A stretch of DNA of 64,000 nt from Calamus simplicifolius (lineage: Eukaryota; Streptophyta; Magnoliopsida; Arecales; Arecaceae). The stretch spans positions 1-64,000 of the forward strand of contig UESW01004376.1 of NCBI GenBank assembly GCA_900491605.1. Reading direction: 5' to 3'. How positions within the stretch are numbered: the first letter of the stretch is position 1; every line of letters begins with the position of its first letter. Made by a program: the position numbers and the translations under genes. Under the pieces are notes generated by a model. It searched no databases, was not told the DNA's origin, and saw only the letters and a list, made by a program, of their open reading frames with translations. Below, one piece after another: positions 1-10,060 of this stretch.

Positions 1-3000
1 AACAGGGGGTTTCAGAGCAGAGGGGGTTTTACTACGGGCCAGAGTTCAGGGCAGAATTCAGGGGGCAAATTTATGCCTCCAGTAGCGAGGCCGCAGGCAT
101 CAGTACCTCCAAGACCAACAGGGTCGAATGGAACCTCAGGTTCTCAGGCGAGAGTGAGCAGCAACAGGGCTAACATTCGGTGCCATCGGTGTCAAAATTT
201 GGGGCACTATGCCAATGAATGCCCCAAGGCGCGAGCTCAGTTGTATATGGAGGATTATATGGAGGACGAAAATGGAGGAGAGTTCCCTGAGGATGAGGAA
301 TTTAATGATGAGCTGTGTGTTATTGATCCAGACCATATTCAAGGGGAGAGCTTGGTGATACGAAGAATGTGTCTGGCGCCGAGATCAGATGAAGATTGGC
401 GTCGGCATGACATCTTCACAACGAAATGTTTTGTGGCTGGCAAAACATGTCGTGTTATCATAGACTCCGGCAGTTGGGAGAATGTGATAGCAGAGGAGGC
501 TGTGAAGAAGCTGGGGTTGCAGACAGACCCTCACCCACATCCATATAAGCTCGGTTGGGTGAACCGAAATGCAGACATTCAGGTCAGCCGAAGGTGTAAG
601 TTGTCACTGTGTTTTGGTCCTCATTTCGAGACAACTATTGAGGCGGATGTTGTTCCAATGGATGCTACTCACATTATACTGGGGCGTCCGTGGCAGTTTG
701 ATAACAGGGCAGTGTACAACGGGTACACCCACAGTTATATGCTGCGTCCAGATGGGAGGAAAGTTATTTTGAAGCCGCTTCAGGAAGTGAGTGGACAGAA
801 TACAGTAATTTGTTTACCAAGCACAGAATTCGATGCGAGTTTGGATGGAGAGGATGTTTGTTTTGCTTTGGTGAGCAAGTCAGGAGACTTCGGCGTGGAA
901 GAGGAGCAGAGGCCAAATATGATTCCTGAGGAGTTGGTGTCTATCTTGGAGGAATTCCGAGATGTTGTATCAAAGGAGCTACCGGCTGGATTACCACCTC
1001 TCCGAGATATTCAGCACGGCATTGACCTTATTCCGGGCTCAGTGTTGCCGAATAAGGCTCATTATCGGATGACACCGCAACAGCATGAGGAATTGAGGAG
1101 GCAGTCCAAGAACTTTTGGACAAGGGGTTCGTACGGGAGAGCATTAGCCCGTGCGCGGTGCCAGCCCTTTTGGTACCGAAGAAGGATGGTACGTGGCGCA
1201 TGTGTGTCGACAGCCGCGCGGTTAACAAAATTACTGTGAAGTACAGGTTCCCGATACCGCGGTTGGACGACATGCTTGATCAGTTGAGTGGTGCTAAGGT
1301 CTTCACGAAGATTGATTTGAAGAGTGGGTACCATCAGATAAGGATGAAGCCTGGAGACGAATGGAAGACAGCCTTCAAGACTAAGGAAGGGCTGTATGAA
1401 TGGTTGGTAATGCCATTCGGGTTGTCAAACGCGCCGAGCACGTTCATGCGCGTAATGAACCAGGTTTTACGTCCATTTCTTAGCTCATTTGTGGTTGTCT
1501 ACTTTGATGATATTTTGATATACAGCAGGACAGCCGAAGAGCATGTGGGCCATGTGGCACAGGTTTTGTCAGTGTTACGTGAGAACCAGTTAGTTGCTAA
1601 CCCAGAGAAGTGCATTTGGATGGTTGGGAGACTAATTTTTCTGGGGTACGTTGTGACTGGAGAGGGATTCTCCCAGATAGGAATAAGGTGCATGCAATTG
1701 TGGAATGGCCAGTACCTTCAACCTTGACAGAATTGAGATCCTTTTTGGGTCTTGCAGGGTTTTATCGTAGGTTTGTCAAGGGGTATAGTGAGCTGGCTGC
1801 ACCTTTAACGGAATTGTTGAAGGGAGCCAGATTTGGGTGGAATGATGCCGCACAGGAGGCATTTGATGGGCTGAAAGTCAGATTGACCGAAGCTCCTTTA
1901 TTGGTTCTTCCTGATTTTGATAGAGTTTTTGAGGTGGATTGTGATGCTTCGAAGACTGGAATTGGGGCAGTGCTTAACCAGGAAGGAAGACCAGTCGCAT
2001 ACTTCAGTGAGAAGCTGGGAGGAGCTAAACTAGCTTATTCGGTTTATGATCTGGAATTGTACGCCATTGTGAGATCCTTGCAGCATTGGCGCCACTACTT
2101 GATTCAGCGGGAGTTTGTACTGTATTCAGACCATCAGGCGCTGAAGTTCTTACAGGGTCAGCATAAACTGAGTTCAAGGCATGCGAAGTGGGTGAGTGCC
2201 TTGCAGGAATACACTTTCAGCATCAAGCACAAGTCTGGTACGTTGAATAGAGTGGCTGATGCTTTGAGTAGGCGGAGCTTGTTGATTGGCGCTATGCATG
2301 TGTACACTCTCGGCTTTGAGAGTGTAAGGGAGGACATTCGTGTGGATGAGCACTTCAAGGGGATTTTGGCCAAAATTGAGGCGGGGGAGCGAACTGATTT
2401 CGTTCTCCATGATGGATATTTGTTTCGAGGTAACTGCTTATGTGTTCCTGATACGTCTCTTCGTGTGTTGATCATCCAGGAACTGCATAACCAGGGTCAC
2501 TTCGGAAGGGATAAAACAGCCTGGTTGATTCGGCAGCGGTTTTATTGGCCTGGTCTTGACCGAGATGTCAAAGCTTTTGTGAAGAGGTGCAGGTTGTGTC
2601 AAGAGTCGAAGGGACAGACACGAACCAAGGTATGTACACGCCTTTACCTATCCCAGAGGCACCATGGCGAGATGTTTCTATGGACTTTGTTGTTGGATTG
2701 CCGCGGACAGCAAGGGGACTGGATTCGATTATGGTGATTGTGGATCGGTTCAGTAAGGTGGCGTGTTTCTTGCCATGCAAAACCACTTTTGATGCGTCAA
2801 AGGTTGCTGACCTGTATTTTGCTTCAGTGGTTCGGCATTTTGGTATACCGGCATCCATAGTGTCAGACAGGGACAGCAAGTTTATGGGACACTTCTGGCG
2901 AGAGCTGTGGAAGAAGTTGGGCACAAAGTTGAAATTCAGCAGTCCTTATCATCCTCAGACGGATGGACAGACTGAAGTTGTCAACCGTAGCTTGGGTAAT

Positions 3001-3699
3001 CTGTTGCGGGCAAATGTGCATGAATTCAGGAGCTGGGATTTGTGTTTGCCGAAGATTGAGTTTGAGTTCAACTCTTCAGTGAACCGTTCTACAGGGTTTG
3101 CTCCGTTTCAGATACTGTTTGGGTTCTTGCCAAGAGGTCCTTTGGATGTTCTGCCAGTTGAGTCGCCAGAGAAGGTGAGTCAGAAGGTCGAAGATAGAGT
3201 GTCTGACTTGCAGGAGATACATGCGACTGTTAGAGCCAAATTGGAGCAGACTTACGCCAAATACAAGGCGAAAGCTGATCAGCAGCGTCGGCAACAGTCC
3301 TTTGAAGTGGGCGATTTGGTATGGGTTTACTTACCGAGGGAGCGGTATCCAAAGGGAGCTTTAACGAAGCTCAAGCCGAAGAAGATAGGTCCATGCCAGG
3401 TATTGGAGAAATTTGGTGACAATGCCTATCGGGTTGAGTTACCAGATGATGTCTTTATTTCGGATGTGTTCAACATTCGGCATATGACCCCTTATGCAGG
3501 AGAGAATGCGAGCTTGAGGTCAAGCTTTTCAGAGGAAGGGGAGAGTGATGAGGACATCAGTTCGGACCAGAGTTTGGGTCAGTCGAACCAGTCCTTGGAT
3601 GTTCCTGTACCAGCATCCCAGAGTCAGCAGGCCACGTCAGGGAAGACCACACCAGATAATCTACGAAGGTCCAAGAGGTTGCAGAATAAACGGGCTTGA
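1..3699 (+). pseudogene. CRM-type Ty3/gypsy gag-pol polyprotein, 5'-partial, three frameshifts
   Basis: Retrotransposon polyprotein, open from base 1, so gag begins before the window. Domains in order: a CCHC zinc knuckle (181-222, CHRCQNLGHYANEC); aspartic protease with DSGS at 463; reverse transcriptase with YFDD at 1500; RNase H (about 1930-2260, FEVDCDAS); integrase with an HHCC finger (about 2490-2600) and a D-D-E core (MDF near 2683, SDRD near 2866, TEVVN near 2970); then a GPF/Y-like module (about 3300-3490). Reading frame changes near 1104, 1664 and 2625, each explained by loss of one base, so it cannot make one protein as assembled. The reading frame runs about 150 bases into the 3' LTR, as known for CRM-clade chromoviruses, and the RT and integrase wording fits that clade. 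No classical chromodomain is visible. The domain calls are secure; the CRM assignment is inference. Confidence 0.93.
3531..3545 (+). other. Polypurine tract of the CRM-type element
   Basis: An uninterrupted purine run (AGAGGAAGGGGAGAG) directly precedes the TGATG that opens the 3' LTR. This is where a plus-strand primer is expected. It lies inside the coding frame. Confidence 0.75.
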
Positions 3700-4173
3700 A
3701 ATTTTCTGTGTCGGACTGGGCCCAAACTTGGCTGGTCATATGGAAACGGGCTGCTGATTCAAAGTCATTTTGAGCTGCTATGGATTTTGGCCATCCGGGC
3801 TCGTTTGATAGGAGTTTTGGGCCTATTTTCGTTTTTAATGGCATAGTTGTAATTTTTAACAAAACTTATGATGTTAGGGTTTTATCTCTTTTATTTAAGT
3901 TGGTTTTGGGCGGCCGTCGGAGGCAGAGAAGAAAGACACTGTTTTAGATTTCCTTTTTTTTCTCTTGAATGGAGATGAATGTTTTCTTTTTCTGATTCAA
4001 AATAATTGAATTGAAAATTCAATTGCTCTTCCTTTAAATTTCGGATTGTGAGTGATCAAAATTCGAAGTTTTCCCCTTTTCTTGTCAAGATTCAAACCAA
4101 ACCTGGACGAATTCTTTTCTCGCAGATTAGATCGTTCTTGAGTTGCAGGCGTTTTGAATATCGCCCTGCATCA
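3546..4173 (+). repeat. 3' LTR of the CRM-type element
   Basis: About 628 bp, bounded by inverted ends TGATG...CATCA. The start TGATGAGGACATC resembles the LTR start I recall for grass CRM elements. The right end is fixed by comparison with the uninterrupted F-box copy near 24.1 kb: homology to F-box exon 1 resumes at 4174. The 5' LTR lies outside the window, so the target-site duplication (probably CAACC at 4174-4178) cannot be confirmed. Confidence 0.8.
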
Positions 4174-4438
4174 CAACCCAAGACTCGACCCTGCAGCCAC
4201 AGTCTGTAGGGATGGGGGACTCTTCGTACCAAGGACTGCCCCTGATGTAGGCGGCCTGGACACCCGTGAATCGGTCGACAATGGCAACAGGTTTGACGGC
4301 GTCGCAGTTCACGATCAAGATCCTGCGGCGGGAGCGGCGATCGATCTGGAACCAATCGCGGCAGAGGAGGGAGACAGCATTGCGGTCGGAGTTGGCGGTG
4401 ACAAAGGAGAAGATGTTCTCCCAGATGTCGTCGGAGAG
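4174..4438 (-). pseudogene. TIR1/AFB-like auxin-receptor F-box gene, copy A, exon 1 fragment
   Basis: TIR1/AFB proteins are the F-box subunits of SCF ubiquitin ligases that bind auxin and Aux/IAA repressors in the nucleus. Read on the minus strand, this segment encodes an F-box helix (LSDDIWENIFSFV, then SDRNAVSLLCRDWF) and the start of the LRR region (ILIVNCDAV, VDRFTGVQAAYI, GSPWYEE). The stretch is open and lacks the frameshift seen in copy B. It is cut on both sides: the 8.6 kb retroelement separates it from its start codon (now at 13041-13043) and the CRM-type LTR truncates it after SWVV. The rest of copy A, if it exists, lies beyond the left edge. The TIR1/AFB family call is firm; which member is not determined. 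Confidence 0.9.
4434..4438. repeat. Target-site duplication GAGAG, left copy
   Basis: GAGAG abuts the element start at 4439 and is repeated at 13036-13040. The uninterrupted copy B has a single GAGAG at the matching place (near 24365). Confidence 0.92.
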
Positions 4439-4979
4439 TGTCACGCCCCAGACCCAAAAATTTTGAGCTAGGGTGACAACCCGCCGCGTGCCGGGCACGC
4501 AAGGCGTCCCGAAACATGACACTGAGTTCAAGAAAAGCAATAACCTATATATCATTCAAGTCCATGGCTTTAATACAATCCATAACTAAAGATTTGGGCT
4601 ACAAGCTCTACACATAAGCATTACTGGGGTTACATCCACATATGAATCCACTTTATTTTAAATAGAAGCTCCAACGAACCTATGGTTCCTTACACATCAC
4701 AATAATATAGTCTGGGCATCAAGCCCTACACATAAATACACTGGTATAGCAATAAAACAAGAATCTATATTTGAGTTGAGGTCCATCACTCCAACATGTT
4801 ATTCTCAAATCTCATGGTCCTGTAATAAAAAAATTATAATATTTTCATGAGATTACACTCAGTAAGTAAACCATGTTATGCAGTCAAATCATAGCATGAT
4901 AATCAATAAACACATAGATGATTTGCATGCTTAAACATTATACAATTACTCAAACATGCAATGTAAGTAAACCCATCAT

Positions 4980-5760
4980 TGTTATATTATATCATATGTG
5001 TCCCACGGCCCTGCAATGCCCCATAACAAAGGAGAGCCGCGGTGGCACATATAAATATAATTCAAATCATTTGCACTCATCATTGTTGTATTATATCATA
5101 GCAAATTATCAGTGCATATAAACAATTCATTGTCATATTATATTATATATGTCCCACGGCCCTGCAATGCCCCATAACAAAGGAGAGCCGTGGCGGCACA
5201 TATAAATATAATTCATTCTTTTGCATTCATAATCACTCCATTATGCAATGTAAGTATTATATCATGCATGTCCCATGGCCCTGCAATGCCTCATCTGAGC
5301 ACATCCTCCAGATGTGTATGGCCATAGCAAAGGAGAACCACGGCGGCACTTATGAATATAATACTAATCATTTGTAGTAACCGCTCAATTATACTATATT
5401 TGTAGTGGTTTATACTCTCAATAGTAACTGTAAATGTGACCCACGGCCCTGCAATACCTCAATCAGAGCACATCCTCCAGATGCATGGCCATCAATATCC
5501 ACATAACACATTGTACGATGTGTGAGGCCATACCATAACAGAACACACTCTACGATGTATGTGGCCATAAAAATCATACAGAACACATTGTAAGACATGT
5601 GGGCCATACCATAACACACTCGTCAGTGTGGGAGGCCGTAAAAATCATACAGAACATGTCTACATATGTGGGGCCATATCATAACAGAATACATCTCCAG
5701 TGTGTGTGGCCATAAAAATCATACAGAACACATCTACAATGTGTGGGGCCATAGTAAAGG
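4980..5760. repeat. Diverged tandem motifs inside the LTR
   Basis: Two families are visible. A ~70 bp motif with TGTCCCACGGCCCTGCAATG followed by AAAGGAGAGCCG and CACATATAAATATAATT occurs near 4995 and 5150, and partly near 5265. A second, shorter motif with GGCCATAAAAATCATACAGA recurs between about 5565 and 5735. Both appear again in the other LTR (about 10620-11390). Confidence 0.8.
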
Positions 5761-6479
5761 AGAACCGCGGCGACACATAACAGTACCTCACATCACTTCA
5801 ATACATCAATACATCAATACATCAATCATGTAGCAAAACAGTGGATTATACTTACTGAACAATTGCATGTAATATATCACATCAATGTCATACTAACTGC
5901 ATCTCTCATGCATAATAACTGTATCTCTCATGCATAGCAACTGTATCTCTCATGCATAATAACTGCATCCCTCATGCATATCATCCACACATGAAATCAT
6001 AGCACATGAACAGCCATGTATTCATCTACTTACAATTTAGCCAATAACAATTCTTCATATCACAATTCACAATTTAACTACGCATATCCTGAAATAAATT
6101 ATTTAATGAACTGATAACTGGTTTACTTACCTCCGCACGCAATCCAACAGATATATCAGCTAATCAGATGTCGGGATACCTGGAGGATTATTTTACACAA
6201 TTAAATGATTAAAATCTGGATCATGAAATGATTCCTAAGACTCTACCCTGACCAATCCACGGGCCCAACTTCGGACTCGAATATCTCTCACCATACTCAC
6301 TCAAATGGGAAAGTAAAATCATCCCCAGAAACTAGACTCAACCTAGATTCCAACCATATAATTATTTTATATTTTTGGCCCGTTACAGGGCCCAAAAACT
6401 CGGTCTAAAATGGCCCTATAAAACGGCCCACAAGGCCTGAACCGGCCGGCCCAGCCGGCCCGGTTCAATTTTATTCCCA

Positions 6480-7160
6480 CCCGATCCCCTGTTTCACCGA
6501 ACAGGGGACGGGAACGTGGCCGGCGGCCGCCGCCGGCCAAATTGAGGGCGGCCCGGCCGCCGGTGGCCGGGCCAGAGCCGGCCACCGCCGCGGCCGGCCG
6601 CCAAACCATCTCTCCCTCCCTCAATTTCTCTCATTCTCCCAAACTCCTCCGCGCGGCACGGAACCGTGCCGGCGGCACGGCCGGCCGGACCTCCACCGGA
6701 CGCACGCCCGGCGCCGGTGGAGGCGACAGGCCAACGATCGGGCCCGGCGAGGCGGCGAGCACGCCGCCGGCCCGAACCAACCGATGGCCGGCTTCCGCCA
6801 CCGCGCGAGAGGAGGGCCAATTGGCCCTCCCTCTCCTCTCTCTCTCCATCACTACCCCGCCGGACGCCTCCCCCGGCGCCGGCGGGGTCGCCGGCCAAGG
6901 CTCAGGCCCGGCGCGGCGGCGAGCATGCCGCCGGGCCTGAACCAAGGTGATCGGTCGGGAACACTGCATCACAGACTCCCTCTCTTTCATCTCGCGCTCT
7001 CTCTGTCTCACGCTCTCTCTTTCTGTCTCTCTCTCTCTCTCTCTTGATACTCTCTCTTCCTCTCTCCTGATACTCTCTCTTTCTCTCTCTCTCTCTGGCT
7101 ATTTCTCTCTCACGCTCGCTCTTTCTCTCTCTTACGCTCTCTCCTTCTCTCTCTAGAAGC
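6480..7160. repeat. GC-rich palindromic block and CT microsatellite in the LTR
   Basis: 6480-6950 is extremely GC-rich with many GGCCGGC and CCGGCGCCGG palindromes. 6980-7155 is a long imperfect (TC)n tract. Neither carries coding evidence. The same arrangement is at about 12115-12800 in the second LTR. Confidence 0.8.
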
Positions 7161-7269
7161 CAGGAAATTTACCTGATGGAGGAAGTGCACCTGCGTGAAG
7201 GAAGGGTCCTCATCCTTCCTATTTATTCACCCGAGCAGCGCCTCGGATCTGAGTTTTCTCGGAAGGCCA

Positions 7270-7294
7270 AACGCTTCGCCTGGAGCGAAGCGTT
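7270..7294. other. Perfect 10-bp stem hairpin in the LTR
   Basis: AACGCTTCGC and GCGAAGCGTT flank a 5-base loop (CTGGA). The same hairpin is conserved in the other LTR at 12919-12943. Function unknown; near the LTR 5' end on the element's sense strand it could be a protein-binding dyad. Confidence 0.7.
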
Positions 7295-7319
7295 AGTCCG
7301 GAAACCCAATAGTCAGGAG

Positions 7320-7376
7320 CTTGGTTCATTTGAACCAAGCCTGGTTCATCTGAACCAAATCTGGTTCGTTTGAACC
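7320..7376. repeat. Triplicated TGGTTC(N4)GAACCA dyads
   Basis: Three consecutive palindromic units of about 18-20 bp, each TGGTTC then a 4-base spacer then GAAC, lie just inside the LTR end. They are conserved in the second LTR (about 12968-13025). They look like repeated binding sites in the LTR U3 region; this is inference. Confidence 0.6.
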
Positions 7377-7386
7377 GGGTATTACA

Positions 7387-7399
7387 TCCTCCCCTCCTT
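7387..7399 (-). other. Polypurine tract of the Tekay/Del-like element
   Basis: On the minus strand this reads AAGGAGGGGAGGA and directly precedes the TGTAATACCC LTR start, as required for plus-strand priming. Confidence 0.85.
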
Positions 7400-9585
7400 A
7401 TAAAAATTTCGTCCTCGAAATTTGATATACATCTAATAGAATATAAATCCAATTTTTCTATCTCATAATCAGCTAAATTTCATTCAAAAGTCACCGTCAT
7501 CGATACATCATTGATCTTTATAAGTCAATTCTTTCTTAAGCTAAATTGGTTCAAGTTCTAGCATATAACGGGGTTTGAAATACACCTCCTCGAAATTAAA
7601 TGTCCACAATTTTGTACTATTAAAGATATTCACTAGCAACTTTTATTTCATTCCCAAGTACCCAAATGACATATCCAACTTACAAAATTTGATCTTTCTA
7701 CCAAATAAAATTGAATTCCATAAGAAGTATTCCTTTTTTTTTTTTTTTTTAACTTCTCACAACCAATCATTATAATTATCATAGAATCCATCATATGTAT
7801 TATGTCATCCATTCTTAAGGTTAGTAACACATCAGGTATTCATAATTTCTCGATAGGACAATTCCAAGTTCTTTTGAATTAAATATAAGATAGTTTTCTT
7901 CCAATGCTCTCTCAACTCATAAATAGTTGAATGTGCCATTAATCATTACGATACTTATATCAATCATTATAACATACTTGGTTTTACTCTTGAATACTTC
8001 AAGCTAACATCAATCATAATTAACTAATTTAATTTCTTGGAATGATAGTGCCATCATAATCATCAGTATGATTATTTATCTCCTTCATATATATCAATAA
8101 TACCACCATAACCAATCAATTTCTCTTGAATAGGTCAGTATATCCTCAATAAGTAATGCAATTTAAATGATTCAAATTCTTGAATCGATTATTTCGTTAC
8201 CAATGATTATCAAAATCATCTTTAGATTATGCAATGTCTCATGCCATAATATGACCAACTAATTTAAACCCTTCAAATATCTCAAAGTGACTTCACTAAT
8301 CTAGCTCAGATAGATACAAGACTTATAAGGTCAGTAAAGATTGAAGGTGCACTTACCATCCGAAAGACATAATTGAAATTTATAGTAATCTCTCTATGAC
8401 TTGAAAGTGATAGTAGATGTATCCTTAACCATAATCCATAATTGATAATAATCAACATAAAATCATCTCCCTTCTTTTTTTTTTTTTTTTATAATTATGC
8501 CACTTATGGCCGATCAATAATTTATTCATCCTAGAGAAAGATATCTCCTTAGGAACTATGAAGAAAGGTACAATAAGTATGCACAATAAATTAATGAATA
8601 GGTATCTTGATTTAGAAATCTATTAATAGATAAAAATCCCCATAAATTCTTTATCAGTAGAGTTTATCTCATTCTCATTATTGCTAAAATCTTTCACTTT
8701 CTACCATCAAAATATTTGGTCAATTATAGCCAAAATCAGTTCTAAAGATTAATAGAGTCTACTGCTCTCAAAACTTAAACAGTAATTGTCTCAGAATTTA
8801 AAATTTTATAATCTTCCTAAATGATCCATCATGATATAATAAGCAATCAACCACTTCATTAGCATCAATATCAACCATCTCCATATCTAGCAAATAACAA
8901 TCAGTTTTGAATCTATGATATCCATAATAAAAGTCTCTTAGTAAAATTCACTATATATACTTATCCATCCAGACTCAAATTCAGAAAGTACTCAATTATG
9001 CTTAATCAAAAACATGTAATTAACTATTTCATTCCCAAAATATCATCAATATTAATCATCCCTATAACCGGTAGATTAACTCATAATTTAAACTTACAAT
9101 ATCAACAATGTAAATTCCACTATTAAAATTCATTATATACATCCACATTCAAATTCAGATTTAATACCTCAAGATCCATATATCAACTCAATTGCAATAT
9201 GGACACAATGGTGTTTAGTTATATTAGTCATCAATTAAAATTTTCCTCTACTACGTTTATTCATCTATCTTTTATTGCATATCCAATTAAAATTTCATCT
9301 CCCATATTATTTAAAGGTTTAAAATTGTTACGAATCATTTCCAACAAGTTTAATGGAACTAAAACCTCTAGAAGCCCCTAGGCCTCCCCATTGATCAAGG
9401 CTACCAGCTAGGGAGCCCACAAAATATCATTGGCTTGCGATGGTTCATTCTCAATTCCTATCAAACTTGTAATTCAATTAATATCTTGATAAACTTTAAA
9501 TTTCAAGCTTCCAAAGCATAATTCATGACATTCCTTGAAAGTCATAATTGTCTCCATATCATCCAAGTTTTTGCCTAGAGTGTCA
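7400..9585. other. AT-rich internal region of the retroelement, no coding signal
   Basis: About 2.2 kb of AT-rich sequence in the place where pol should be. No RT, RNase H or integrase motif could be read on either strand, and only short chance open frames occur. It contains T-tracts near 7735 and 8468. Confidence 0.7.
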
Positions 9586-9853
9586 TTATGCATATGTCCC
9601 TAAGGTCATAACCTGGGTCCTGTGGGTTATGGGCCCACCACGCTTCCGCTGCGCTCTCTGATGTTGCATGTCCTGCATAGACTGCGCCATACCCGAGAGA
9701 GCTTGAAGCATCTCGGACTGGAATCGCTGGTGCTCAGTTCCTACTGAGTTGGCAGGGGCCACACCTCCAGTAGTTCCCTTGACCCACCGACAGATCAGCA
9801 TTACCGGCCAGAGAGTCCTCCTCATACAGTTGGCTCCTAGTACGGCGAGCCAT
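9586..9853 (-). pseudogene. Gag N-terminal remnant of the Tekay/Del-like element
   Basis: On the minus strand an ATG at 9853 opens MARRTRSQLYEEDSLAGNAD, resembling gag starts of this gypsy group. After about 30 codons the frame closes, and the continuation (TGGVAPANSV... SEMLQALSGMAQSMQDMQ, a likely helical gag segment) lies in another frame down to 9586, so a frameshift is present. It sits about 190 bases downstream of the PBS, the normal place for gag. No nucleic-acid-binding finger follows. Confidence 0.6.
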
Positions 9854-9914
9854 AACTAATTCCTGGTAAATTGGATGTGGTTAATATCATCATAAACTAA
9901 TGTGTCAGGTGTCT

Positions 9915-10035
9915 CTAAATATAATGTCATCAAAATATGTTCTCTCCGTGTTATCATGTCAATATGTCTGTGTCCCTAGGGTCATATGTTCTCTACCTGT
10001 TATCATGTCAATATGTCCGTGTCCCTAGGGTCATA
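9915..10035. repeat. Short tandem duplication in the element leader
   Basis: A ~50-60 bp unit containing TGTTATCATGTCAATATGTC and GTGTCCCTAGGGTCAT occurs twice in a row between the gag start and the PBS. A degenerate related piece lies near 9596. Confidence 0.7.
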
Positions 10036-10041
10036 ACCCGA

Positions 10042-10053
10042 GCTCTGATACCA
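10042..10053 (-). other. Primer binding site (initiator tRNA-Met)
   Basis: Minus-strand TGGTATCAGAGC is the standard complement to the 3' end of plant initiator tRNA-Met. It lies 7 bases from the LTR end at 10061 and fixes the element's orientation. Confidence 0.92.
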
Positions 10054-10060
10054 TAAAAGC

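Larger units (their letters stand above)
4439..7386 (-). repeat. 3' LTR of the Tekay/Del-like element
   Basis: 2948 bp, nearly identical to 10061-13035. From left to right it holds a stretch of diverged tandem motifs (about 4980-5760), an AT-rich part, a very GC-rich block (about 6480-6950) full of GGCCGGC palindromes, a CT-microsatellite (about 6980-7155), a perfect hairpin (7270-7294) and three TGGTTC/GAACCA dyads (7320-7376). It encodes no protein; the open frames in the GC-rich block are composition artefacts that overlap on both strands. Confidence 0.92.

Noticed and set aside
4918..5619. Short frames repeated at 10541-11247
   Set aside because: Duplicate only because they lie in the two LTRs of one element.
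6494..7156. Overlapping open frames on both strands in the GC-rich LTR block (repeated at 11991-13022)
   Set aside because: Pro/Arg/Ala/Gly-rich or Ser/Leu-rich translations of GC-rich palindromes and a CT microsatellite; no domain and simultaneous frames on both strands.
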